From the NCBI GenBank assembly GCA_963662155.1, contig OY759266.1:4958526-5022525 (forward strand): DNA of 64,000 bases. The letters are read 5' to 3'. The notes beneath the pieces were generated by a model, which did not search any database, was not told where the DNA came from, and saw only the letters and a list, made by a program, of their open reading frames with translations. Positions 51,201 to 62,039 of this stretch are shown here, one piece after another. The stretch comes from Lamellibrachia columna (Eukaryota; Annelida; Polychaeta; Sabellida; Siboglinidae). The position numbers and the translations under genes were made by a program. How positions within the stretch are numbered: the first letter of the stretch is position 1; every line of letters starts with the position of its first letter.

Positions 51201-53215
51201 TGAGGGAGGCAAGGTAAATATAGGTTCAGAGAATATACCTGAGGATAACAAGTAGCAGTTAGCAGTCACGAAAGAATCAAATATATTTCGAATAATGCTT
51301 AAATTATCCTGCATTTACTAGGCAGCTCTCAACTGGATGTCCTAGAAGCTAAATAGCATAGGCTATATGCTGATATAAAGCAACCGGCCTTGCTGGCATG
51401 CTTTGCTGTTGAATACACAGGAATGTGTGACTTGTGTACAAATAGTGTGTGGAGGGAATTAGCTTAGAGAATTAGCAATCCATATAAGGGACAGGCCCCA
51501 GCTGGAATACGAAGCAACTGAGGAATCACAGTATGATTTATCTGACCCAAAGTGTGACAAGTGTTCTGCCTAACTGTTTGATGTCAGTGAACACCAGTTC
51601 ACAAGTTTGTAGCAGGACAGGTTTGTAATACATAATCTCATCCAGTACTTACACATGTATGTTTACTGTATATGCATGCTACTATTAGCAAGTTAAAGGT
51701 TTTCTAATACAAATGTACCGTTATTATTTACTGTTACTGTTATTATTTATATGTAGTCATTAATTGTTTTTGTTCCTCATGAGAAACTTAAAAGTACTTT
51801 TACACCAAATTCTAAGAGGGTTAATGACTTCCATATGAAGTAGATCTTTAAACATGAAACATCTTAGATCCGAGGGTTACACCAGCTACATACATAGGCC
51901 TCTACAGATTTTCACAAAGAAGGCCTAGAACAGTAAGATAGTATCAAGAAATTAAAAAGAAGTTATCACAAACTAAAAAGGAAAGTGCTACACAGAAAGG
52001 CCAAACGGGCTATGTCTGTGTTATTATTAAATAACACTGTTTCTTCCATAGCTTATGTCAACAAAAGTGAACATTGTGATAAACATATTCTCCACAGTCA
52101 GTCATATTAGCATTAAAAAACAGCCAATACTAACAAGTACAAAACTAGATGGCTTTGCATATATTTTATTTCTCCCACTTTAACACAATCTACAGTTGTG
52201 TCTTACCATGAAGTTGGAGTAAGCCCTACAAATGCAGAAGATGAAATACCCAAAATAAAACAAACACCACAGAAAAAAATATGCACAAAAACCCAGACAT
52301 ACATTTGTAGACCCCAGATTGAGTTGCACTTGCAAGAGCTTGTCAGCCTGAACAAACACGCATTCACAAATATAATTGAACTTTGTATTGTACAAAACAT
52401 CACACATATAGCTGTTGCGATGACTCACTGGTTCTCCATACTACCAGGCACTCGATGTGAAGTATCCTTAATAGAGGATTAAATACCACAATTGGATCAA
52501 GGGCTATAAATGTTATAATCTACCCAATGAAATACAACCGCATAACCTTATATAATTTGCATGACTGTAAGAACCTCCCAAAATGGTAGTCTTTGTAGCT
52601 AACATAAAGCATAACATACCATAATGGGCAACACGTAATGTAACTACTACACAGGATTGTGTGAACATAATTTAATTGCTAGACCCGGTAATTACTATTC
52701 CTTGCCTGGCCACCTGGTACAATGATTTTACAGAGCCAAGGACATATCGATTCCTTTCTGATGACAATATTATTCTGCGCGGCCCGGGTCACAGTGTAAG
52801 GTCAGCTGTCGATGAGAGTACGCTGCGCTCGGCAAAGTGCCCGTATTTATTTTGAACAGATGAGATGCGACATGCTTCGTTGCTCGTACCGCCAACGGGT
52901 CCGTTTTACACCCATTCAAATGTGGTGTTGGGAGTATACAAAGTGTGCAATGTTGAAGACTGGCATTACAGTAATCAGAGTGTATAGTACAAGGACTCAA
53001 TTCATCGTGGTCATTTGTAATGCATATGTTAACCCCACGTGAACTTCGTCATGCTAACAGATCGCTGGCGGCCATGTTGGATGGGATTGTCATCTATCTA
53101 AACGCTGGTTGTTGAAATGTTACACGAATGTCAGTGCGACTTTAATGGCATGACTTCAGATTGGAGTGCAGAAAATGTAGTCTATGCACCAAGTAATAAA
53201 TCGTTCAAATAAATT
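48290..53215. other. No supported gene
   Basis: Nearly 5 kb of AT-rich, repeat-poor sequence. One small plus-strand frame, 51937-52110, between two stops, encodes a strikingly basic stretch (KKLKRSYHKLKRKVLHRKAK) without an ATG near its start. It may be a transposon remnant or chance in A-rich DNA. Confidence 0.4.
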
Positions 53216-53230
53216 AGATTACATGCTAAC

Positions 53231-53293
53231 CTTTGCTGGCTTGCTCGGCTTCTCGGACCCATCTCTCGGGGCCAAATCTTCCGCTGCTTGCAT
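53231..53293 (-). CDS. Ank: Candidate ankyrin first coding exon in CpG-rich promoter DNA
   Basis: The minus-strand ATG at 53293 opens 21 codons starting MQAAEDLAPRDG and ending EKPSKPAK, then an AAG|GTTAGC donor in phase 0. An in-frame TGA sits 9 nt before the ATG, which has G at -3. Length, phase, acidic start and lysine-rich end closely parallel the candidate exon at 42414-42476. The surrounding 53240-53610 is the clearest CpG-dense stretch in this half of the window, as expected of a 5' UTR and promoter. The implied intron to the exon at 5567-5668 is about 47.6 kb. The donor is weaker than consensus at positions +3 to +6. I infer this is the most distal promoter of the ankyrin gene. Transcript evidence would settle it. 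Confidence 0.7.
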
Positions 53294-53610
53294 CTCGTAT
53301 CACTTTTCCACCGCCTTCGCTTAACTTTACTCGATGATATAATATTCGCCCTGATCCGTCACACCTGTCTGCTCACACAGCGCTCCAGCATAAACGATAT
53401 TCTCGATCGTTCGCAGTAGTTTGGTTAGAGGCGTTCGAAACAGCTCTTCGACTCGGATCGTCACTCGCCGGCCGGTGGGTGTCGCCTGTCGAGCTGGATG
53501 ATTGTTTGGCAGCGACAATCGCGCGCGCACAGGTGAAACGTTCTATTTTTAGAAATACGCTGGCCTCGGGGAATCGCGGGATTTCATGTCTTCAAACCAA
53601 CGAATACACA
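53240..53610 (-). promoter_or_regulatory. CpG-dense promoter / 5' UTR region
   Basis: CpG dinucleotides are dense by eye in otherwise AT-rich, CpG-poor DNA, with a run of gcgcgcgc at about 53521. The region covers and precedes the candidate ankyrin first exon. On the minus strand it carries CTAAAAATAG (53543-53552), a full match to the MEF2 consensus, and CACCTG, an E-box, at 53530-53535. A long minus-strand open frame here (53327-53530) begins only at a GTG and is probably a by-product of CpG-rich composition. No TATA box at a convincing distance was seen. Confidence 0.6.
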
Positions 53611-53738
53611 GTTATGGACCTGACATTCTGGATACGTATCTGACACACTTCAGTATAATCTAGAAAGTATGTTAATCGAGATTTCCGACACAGATTACAG
53701 ATATTTGCATTTACTGTGTGTAAAACGGACAATTATAG

Positions 53739-53826
53739 TAGGGTAAATGTGCCCATTGCCGGACAGTACCATCTATCGGACACTTTATATTAAAATATAT
53801 GTCCGATAACCGGCACATTTACCCTA
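53739..53826. mobile_element. 88-bp hairpin (MITE-like) upstream of the 53 kb exon
   Basis: Ends are perfect 15-bp inverted repeats, TAGGGTAAATGTGCC. The interior is also palindromic (atcggacactttatat with atatatgtccgat), so the element folds into one long stem. Confidence 0.8.
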
Positions 53827-53980
53827 TATCCACCTAAGACTAAGTATTCCGCGTTCGGTCTACACGAAAAAAAATACGCACTGACCCCGTGCATGGGTAA
53901 TGCTTTCGTGTATGAATGTGTGGATTTGCCCTTAGAGAGGTACGTGCGTCGATCACTGTGAATTAATGACGATCTGCGTA

Positions 53981-53982
<2 letters not shown>

Positions 53983-54048
<66 letters not shown>
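53983..54048. repeat. (TA)n microsatellite
   Basis: About 66 bp of uninterrupted TA. Confidence 0.95.
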
Positions 54049-54050
<2 letters not shown>

Positions 54051-54059
54051 ACTATAGGG

Positions 54060-54770
54060 CGGGTAATATGTATATCAGGGATGACTGGTTTTTAAAGTAT
54101 ATTGTAAATACTTGCAATACATTTAAAACACATTGGAAATGCTTGAAATACTTATTAAAACGTATTGTAAATACAATATATTTTAAAAACTGCATAAATT
54201 GCAATATTTTTTAAGTACTGTAGGGCCTATACTTGCAATATAGTTTTGCATTTTCCTAAACGTATATATAAAGCTTCTCACACACCCTTTAACATTTTTC
54301 ATCCGTTAAATTTGGTGTGGGTTCTGTGGACTCCAGAGGCGGAGCAAAAACTTGGTCGCGAGACTTACGTTCCCTATTGGCCAAGTGGCTTTGGGATAAC
54401 ATTTTTGGTGTGAATTATCTGTTGCGACACTACGCGTAGCATGGAAAACTAGCTAATACAGCTAGCTAGGTGACTATAATATCTAAAAAATAATTAATTG
54501 TCACCCCCCTCCCCCGAGACCTTACCTATACCACTGCTTACGGTTAAAGCAATTACATTTTTTTTAAGTGAGCTGAATAGCCCTCGTCTATTGCAAACAG
54601 CTGAACTTCTTTAAACACAAATTTCAGAAATGCTTATAATCTAGTCTAGACTGTGCTACGTTAGCTAAATACATCGAAATTCACGGATATGAGTGCCGCC
54701 ACCTAGCGGTATAGTTAACAATCAATGGAACAAGAAAAGTGAACAGAATGCTGTTGCTGTAGGACCAATG
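54060..54770. other. No supported gene; CTCF-like motif at 54694-54711
   Basis: AT-rich sequence with short internal near-repeats of attgtaaatacttgcaatac type at 54100-54240. Confidence 0.45.
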
Positions 54771-54774
54771 GACC

Positions 54775-55860
54775 AGATTGGGGACCCACCCCACATAATT
54801 TATAAGATATAGCCACAGTGTTTTTTATGAAGCTTATGATATACACATGTGACATTCAGTTGTTTGCCACATGGGAGTTGCTGCATTCGTGTATTTGTGG
54901 GAAGTCCAATACAATCAGTGTCACTAGCATAGCTTAAAAATAAGGAAGGGGGTAGGGGTACATTTTAGTCAATTTTATCAACACATATTTGCCCACCATA
55001 GGAAATGATGCATCAATGGAAAGGTATTTGAATACTCTTCTAAACGGTGTTAACTAATTATATAATGATGCATAAATGATGTAATTATGACACGACATCC
55101 TACATGAACTATCTTACAGAAATTACTCCACATTTTAGTCCACATGCCAGCTAGGGGAACCCCTAAGACGGAATCCCATTTAGGGAATTTACGCCACGAT
55201 GTTTTTTTAGGAAGCTTATAACATATACATGTGAAATTCAGTTGCTTGCAACCTGGGAATTGCTGCATTCATGTAGTTTTAGGAGATCCGATACAATCAG
55301 TGTCACCATTAAAGCTTTAAAGCAACACGGCGGTTCCATTTTCCATTTTATCAACACAAATCTGCCCACAATAGCAAGTGAGGTGTTTGAATATTCTTCC
55401 CAATGGTGTTAATTCGTTATATAATTATACATGAACTAATTATGCGAACTAAAATATGGGGTCATTTCTATTATATAGTTCAGGTATGATGTCATTATGA
55501 CACGACACCAAATCTGAACTCATAAAAATTACCCCACATTTTAGTTCACAGATCAGCTAGGGGAACCCGTACGACGGAATCCCACCTAGGTAATTTATGC
55601 TCCAATGTTTTAAAGAAGTTTATGGCATGCCAATGTGAAATTAAGTTGTTTTCCACCTGGGAATGGTAGCTTTCATGTAGTTTGGGTGGTTTAGTACAAC
55701 TAATGTCCTTAGGAAAGCTTCAATGTAAGGACAGGGATATGGACAGGTCAGATGGTAGCCGATTTTATCAACACATATCTGCAGACTATAGCAAATTATG
55801 TATCAATGGAAATATATTCGAATACTCTTCCCAATGGTGTTACAGTAACATACAATTATG
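54775..55860. repeat. Three diverged tandem copies of a ~400-bp unit
   Basis: Landmarks recur in order in each copy: a poly-T-flanked agcttat near 54830, 55211 and 55613 (spacing about 381 and 403 bp); gtgaaattcagttg; cacctgggaattgctgcatt; ttttatcaacacatat; gaatactcttcccaatggtg. The copies are clearly diverged with indels. No open frame is conserved between them. Confidence 0.85.
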
Positions 55861-55879
55861 CATGGATGGCGTATCTAGG

Positions 55880-56060
55880 ATCTCGCAACGAGGGAGGCCG
55901 GGGAGGGGCCGGGGGGGGGGGGCAAGCCTAGTCACCCATGCTACCATGTGGCGGTGCAATATTAAATACAGTAAAAAAAATTGTGTAAAAAAATACAGTA
56001 AAACAAATGGCCTCCGCCTAAATATGCCACTGGTTGCATCCTTTCTATATGGCAGCAACG
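55880..56060. other. G-rich block with a 12-G run, possible small transposon end
   Basis: gggaggccggggaggggcc is followed by a 12-G run to 55922, a strong G-quadruplex candidate on the plus strand. Downstream, atatgccactgg echoes the gcgtatctagga just before, weakly suggesting inverted ends. Confidence 0.5.
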
Positions 56061-56454
56061 TGTACAGCTGACCTCATCGTCCGAACGTCCAACGCCAATG
56101 TCCTCATGTTACAGTATCATTGTAACCGAATATAGTCAGACGTTTCTTTGACACAGGTTTTGCTAGCAAAAACTGTAATGCCTCATCAGTAAACTTGGTG
56201 AACTGATCTATTCAGCAATGCTTGCAGTGTTTGTGGCCGTTTCAGGACACTTGGCAAGACAGGCAGTGTTCCTGAAGGTAGCCACGCAGGAGAAGTACGT
56301 TGTCTTGCTGTCTGTATGTTAAACCATCAGGCAAAGACGCCAACAAGTTTCATCACTAGGCAGCAATTCCACAGACGATATACTTTCCAGCAGTAATGAG
56401 GCTCTTGTCATCAAGCCCATTGTCTACGAAGACGCATGTTCTGAAGATCAAGTG

Positions 56455-56705
56455 GGGCGCGCGCGGTGGTCACGTGGTAGAGCGTCGGACTTTCGGTCGA
56501 AGGGACGGTTCGAAACCACCTCCGCCGTTTCGAAGCTTGGACAATTTCGTTCACCCCACTTTGCCCGTGTCTTTCGGAAGAGACAGTAAAAGCCGTTGGT
56601 CCCTCCCATCTGGTGTCTATGCAAGGGGAAGTAAAAGATCCCAAGCAGGGAAATCGAAAAAACCCTAACTAAAAAACTCAAGAGAAGGACACTCTTAAAA
56701 AAAAC
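56455..56705 (+). mobile_element. tRNA-derived SINE, family A (well preserved)
   Basis: The head cacgtggtagagcgtcggac (A box) and ggttcgaaacc (B box, 56507-56517) are close to a real tRNA. The body has gccgtttcgaagcttgg and caccccactttgcccg, and the 3' end is A-rich near 56700. It is the same family as 862-1140 in opposite orientation, and the best-preserved copy in the window. Confidence 0.88.
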
Positions 56706-56737
56706 AGCGCATCATATTCTCCAAGCAGAATCTGCTT

Positions 56738-56828
56738 AATGGATGGTGGTTGCCTAATGGATGGTGGTTGTCCAATGGATGGTGGTTGCCTAATGGATGG
56801 TGGTTGCCTAATGGATGGTGGTTGCCTA
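56738..56828. repeat. 18-bp minisatellite, 5 copies
   Basis: Unit gcctaatggatggtggtt, one copy with a tcc variant. It starts directly downstream of the SINE 3' end. Confidence 0.92.
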
Positions 56829-57259
56829 GCATAAAGAAGAAGAAGAATATCCAGACATTCCCACCCAGCTACATATGGGTGGAATGAAATGAAATGAGAA
56901 TGAAAAGCTGGAAAATGACTGGACTGTCGGTGACATTCTACTACAAGAGTAGCATAATATATTGCTAAGCAATACCACATATATATTATACATTATACTA
57001 TATACAACAACAACAACAGTATATATTAACAACGTGGGATGGGAGGGGCTGGTACAAACATTGTGTTTTGTTTGACATATATTATGTTGTACATGATGAT
57101 GATGAGGAAATACATGTACTTGTTTGCTCCCTGACTGACTGCTTGATTGACTGACTGACTTACTAATGTATGTATATGTGCAGGTGTGTTACGCCACCCC
57201 TAGACGCATTGCATCTCGAGCGTCAAACATTCAAGGGTTCGTCCCACAGAGAGGGTCGT

Positions 57260-57625
57260 CTCGGTTTTATTGCACCGGATTACACCTACACAAGAATGCT
57301 GCGGAAAACCCTAAACGTGTCATGACGCAATCACACGACCAAAAAAGAACTGTACGGCTCCCTCCCACGATCACAACTATCGTGAGGCGTCTTCGCCTGG
57401 CAGGTCATGTGATGCGTAATGGCGAAGTAGCAAATCCTGCTCTGGAAGCCCGGTGGCCTTCGGAGAAGAGGTCGACCAACGACAACTCTGCAAAACATCA
57501 GAGAGAAAGATACGAAACTTAGCGGGACAATTGCTTAGCTGCAATGAAGAACCGAAACCACTGGAAGGAAATCATCACGTCACCACGGTAAGTGGACGAA
57601 GTAAAGTAAAGTAAAGTAAAAAAAA
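57260..57625 (+). mobile_element. LINE 3' fragment with AAAGT-rich tail
   Basis: The pieces YTRMLRKTLNVS and KKELYGSLP are in one frame and ITTIVRRLRLAGHVMRNGE in another, followed by NHWKEIITSP after a stop. Together these are the end of a non-LTR retrotransposon ORF, the same group as 62985-63535. It ends in four aagta units and an A run at 57600-57627, a typical LINE 3' tail. Frameshifts and stops show it is dead. Confidence 0.82.
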
Positions 57626-57639
57626 CCCACAACAATCGA

Positions 57640-58480
57640 ATTACGTACAACTGTCCGCAACGCCACGCGAACAATAACGTACAATTGTTGACAACGTCAT
57701 GCGTCTTTTCTTCGATTGTCCAAAGTTACGTCGTAAAAGGGTAAGGCGTCACGAGTGTTACGTCGCAATTTCAAGATATTGGCTGGCAGCACCAAGCAAA
57801 GATCCAAAGCATAGTTGGATATTTTTGTGATAATTTTATGTATCGTGAATTTGTTTGCAAACACGAACTACTAAGTTAGCCCGTCCGGAGGATGGACATT
57901 TTTACTAGTAGAACTAATACGCTTCACGTCCGCGTTAATGTCCTGACGTTCTCTTCATCGTGGCAGGCATCGGTTTAAGGCGGTATCACATTCACGACTA
58001 GGCCTATATACAGAACAGACGTCGGAGCCCAATTCAAGGGAAGAGAAGAGAGACGAGAAGCGGCTAATCAGGTGGATTGTGGTTGATTTTGTGAGGGGTG
58101 GGTGAGGCTTTTTGTGGGGGCCTGGCACGAGTGTATCACTTGTACCATACTTAATCCAAAGAGGCACTGTTGCTGAGGCCATATAGCGCGTCGTTGCTGC
58201 CGTTGCTGCGGCAATGATGGCATCACTGCAAAGTATGAACAACAACAGCCGCAAACGCTTTATACGACAACGTTGTATCTTGTGTCGTCCTAGGACAGAA
58301 AACAGTTGGAAACAAACCGACAATATTTCTACGAATTACATTATAGCGTTATATATCTTGTGGAATTGTCTGCGACGGGAAACACGGGCATAACGGCACA
58401 CTTAACGATATCTGGGCCGTCGGATTCCCCAATGTCCGCACGGGCAAACTAAATGCATAATGTTTATCGTATCGTATCGT
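57640..58480. other. CpG-richer region, part of a diverged duplication
   Basis: CpG is frequent. At 57640-57710 a cgtacaa(c/t)tgt motif occurs twice. The 58200-58400 part resembles 60430-60590. No gene could be supported; a 122-codon minus-strand frame (57955-58323) is unrecognised. Confidence 0.4.
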
Positions 58481-58672
58481 ACCTTAAAAGACAACTGTGT
58501 GTTGTTTGGGTTTGGTTGGGGAAAATAATATTCGTTAAATGGAGACTATATAGCCAGCCTGTCTTACCCGTCACTTTCCCATCTTACCCGCGTGTACGGG
58601 CAAAAAGGGACACTGGGTAAAGCAAAATGTATAATCCTTAGTTGTAAGTTACGGACAGTAAGATAGTTGATA

Positions 58673-58888
58673 TTAGTACACCTAGTCAAGAGGGTTGATG
58701 TTAATACCCCTAGTCAAGAGGGTTGTTATTAATGCACCTAGCCAAGAGGGTTGATATTAATGCACCTAATCAAGAGGGTTGATATTAATGCACCTAGTCA
58801 AGAGGGTTGATATTAATGCACCTAATCAAGAGGGTTGATACTAATACACCTAGTCAAGAGGGTTGACATTAATACACCTAGTCAATGA
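58673..58888. repeat. 28-bp minisatellite, ~8 copies
   Basis: Unit gagggttgatattaatgcac plus ctagtcaa, with few variants. Confidence 0.93.
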
Positions 58889-59231
58889 GGTTGTAGTCTA
58901 AGCACATACTGTAATTATAAGACCTTTGTAAGAGGTCATAAGTATTACAGCCAAACAAAACAGGTTCAAAGTTGTCCTTAAAGTAGGGGGACGATAGGCC
59001 TACTTGCCGAACGCCTGGCCATTTTTATATTCACAATCAACCAAATAATCAAGCTTTACAATCACTGCTTGATCCATAGCCATACCGTCTGCATATGTTT
59101 TGTTATTTTATGGAAACAATGTCAATAGGGACCTAATAATATGTTCAAATGTGACTGTCAGTAATGGGACCCACGGACAACTAGCCTTATCTAAGCAAAT
59201 CCCATTTTGTCCGCATGGCCCTATCCCATAT

Positions 59232-59772
59232 TAGGGTAGGGTGGGGTAAACCTATCGTCTATGTGTTATGAACGATCCAGTTCTTAGGTACATCTTAGGT
59301 ACATTTCGTGTTCGTGTGTTGAAAATGTTGACGTACCAAATCTTTGAAAAAAGTTGTTGCTATTTTAGCGGATGTTCCCATGGTGGGGTAAGAAGTCCAC
59401 CCCAGGGTAAGAAGCCCCCTCTGCGCCCCTTTTATTGGAATATTGTTTTCAAATATATACGACGAATGACGACATTTATACAACTACTATATTCGTATTA
59501 GCCTATTGTATGCATTTACTATTTTGTCTAAGTTCCCCGTGGCTATTGTGCATAGTCACACTTTGGTAAGGATGATTTTTTTTATCATTACGAAGCTCAA
59601 ATTGTAATGTGAATGGCTCACCGTGCGTCTTGTTTCTGCTGCAACCAGTATTGTAATCAGATGGACATGATGATGTGTGGCTACACCTGGTTATCTCGAA
59701 ATTCTTATTTTCTAGCCTTAGGTAAGGGGTAGCAAATTCTCGCACATTGGCGTCTTGCCCCACCTTGCTCTA
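59232..59772. mobile_element. MITE-like element with GGTGGGG(T/C)AA ends
   Basis: The left end TAGGGTAGGGTGGGGTAA pairs with the complement of the right end (TAGAGCAAGGTGGGGCAA) at 14 of 18 positions. It has no coding capacity. Boundaries are tentative and no target-site duplication beyond TA was seen. Confidence 0.45.
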
Positions 59773-59916
59773 CACGGCTAAAATAGATACTCAGCTAAGC
59801 AAGCAAATGAACAAAAGTCATAGATGATAAAATATAGAATTTCTCTTGGTAAGTGTCAACTTTATTTGTACATACAATGCTTTGGCAGGTGACCCCGTCG
59901 AATTGCTTCTGTCTCT

Positions 59917-59942
59917 CACGCACGCACGCACGCACGCACGCT

Positions 59943-59994
<52 letters not shown>

Positions 59995-60003
59995 CACACG
60001 CAC
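59917..60003. repeat. (ACGC)n microsatellite
   Basis: About 20 units of cacg/acgc with one ctcg interruption. Alternating purine-pyrimidine, so prone to Z-DNA. Confidence 0.95.
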
Positions 60004-60903
60004 ACCAGATGGTGGCAGCCTATGATGGTCGCCAAATATGTCCGACTTGACGCACAATGGAGCGAGTGGTAATAAAAGTACAAAAATAATGCATGAGTTG
60101 TATCGACGACAGCCTGGTTGTATCGCGCATTTTAAAGTTGCAACGTTCAGATCAAGTAGAAACTTCACCACATTATAGATATCAGTCAACTTCAAAAAGA
60201 AAAAAATAAAGTTGACGTCCAAACTTAAGAGATATACAACGGCATCACACATCGCTAATCGAAAAGGATCTTGCAAAGGGTGAGACCAAAGAGAGGGCAA
60301 GCTTCGTCTTCCATTTGTTCACCCTACTACCGTGTAGTGGCGCGACAGGTTACATGCGAAAAAAATTTAAGAGCAAATACGACACTGTCATCTAATTCGT
60401 CGTCGTTGTCGTTCTTCCAGCAGGGCAGATTCACTACAGAGTATGAACAGTTGGTGCAAGCGTCCTTTACAATAGTGTTATGAAATAGGAAGCAGAAGCA
60501 GAACAGAACAAACCTACTATATCTCTACGAATGACATTATGGTATTATACATCGTAAGAGACGTGGGGTATTGTCCGCGTCCCTGTTGGTTGAAGGTTAT
60601 TTACTGTATGGAGAATATAAATAATCGCAGTTTTAACAAGATTTAAACCTATGGGAAACTTTTCCCAATTCCCAAATGCCCCATGCATACGATGGTCCCG
60701 CTTAATCGATTAAACAAGGATTTTCATGTTTTCTTCCGTTTTTCGCCACCAACCGACCCTTCTGTCAAAATTCCCGACAAAATGCGACTGCAAACCAACA
60801 TGAAAGTAACAATGATAACTGCGAGAGAATTTTCTGACAGCGCCTTTGCTGTACACAACGACCATTATTTGTAAAACATCAACACTTGTAGAAGCCGTTG
60901 ATG

Positions 60904-61135
60904 CCAGTCCGCTAGCAAAATACTGGCCCAATGATAACTCTAAAAACATGATTGGCCCAATTATGGCTGTCATCGTCTCAACTGGCATTAACAAAACAAT
61001 GATGGGCTAATGATGGCTGTCAATCATTGGCCCAATCGTGTTTTGTTAGCTCGGGCTAGTAAAGTACCAAAGATAGCATGGCCTGAAAAATGTACGTTTG
61101 AACTTCATTGGCCCAGTGAGGTTTTGCTAGCTGGG
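60904..61135. mobile_element. Foldback element with GCTAGCAAAA ends and TTGGCCCAA cores
   Basis: The left gctagcaaaatactggccca is inverted at the right as ggcccagtgaggttttgcta. The palindrome attggcccaat recurs, and gtgttttgttagctcgggc in the middle is a further copy of the right end, so the element looks internally duplicated. Confidence 0.6.
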
Positions 61136-61139
61136 TAGC

Positions 61140-62035
61140 GGTTGTTTCGGCTATTTTTTGTGAAGCACTGTCACTCAACGTGAAAATAAAAAAGCACCCA
61201 TGGTAAATGCAAGTAAAAGCAATATTCATGGTACATAACCGAATGAAAGTAATTACTTGTTTTAGAAGCTGCATTTATAAACCGAGTTGAATTTAAAGGC
61301 AATGAATTATTATTTCGTCACATACTCGCATAGTTTCGATGTTTTAGGACACAAACAGAACACAGTAGAACAACAAAGAAACAGACGTAACACCTAGTGA
61401 GATTGGGCGGTGTTTCTATAATAGTGGCGCCGCATTGTGGACAGAGAATCGACATTCACCCACGCGCCATCTAGTGACGGGATTGGCTATTTTCTGTACA
61501 CCGTGTGGAGCCACTGTTCCGGCTACTGCCCAAGTCTGGTGGGTTGTAGCGAGATTACATCACCTAGGCGCAGCGTAGCATAGCGATCCAATCGAGAACG
61601 GGACCGCCGTGAAATTACCAGTCTGGTCACAACTGATTGCCCCTACACGTGTGTACTGACCAAATCTCCACCAAAATGACGATGCAGTTCGAACCATTAG
61701 CATAGTCAACGGATGTCGAAACAAAATACAATCTAACTTGCAGTGTGTCACTATGCATGCTAAAAATAATGATAAAAATATACAAAATGCTTCGTTAAGC
61801 CGTATTTTCATGAACATGTTTTAGTTCTTTTCTTAGCCACTGCACTAATTTTGTTAAAATGGGCTTATCGAGTTTACAAATTATATCATATCATTGTATT
61901 TATTGCCATTAGTCGTTTCATTAGTCATATTTTATTGTTATGCTGTTTTTACATGTGAGCTTGTGTGTGTATTATAAATATTCTCCGTTGACGGGGTTCG
62001 AATAAAATAACAATAATAATGACAACGACAACAAT
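61140..62035. other. No supported gene; CTCF-like motif and a small ATG frame
   Basis: GC-richer, promoter-like DNA at 61380-61640 contains two inverted CCAAT boxes (attggg, gattggc). The minus-strand ATG frame 61560-61817 (85 codons) begins MFMKIRLNEAFCIFLSLFLA, which resembles a secretion signal, but no family is recognised. Confidence 0.35.
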
Positions 62036-62039
62036 ACTA

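Noticed and set aside
58560..58620. Hairpin with CTTACCC/GGGTAAAG ends as a MITE
   Set aside because: Arms match too poorly and no second copy was seen.
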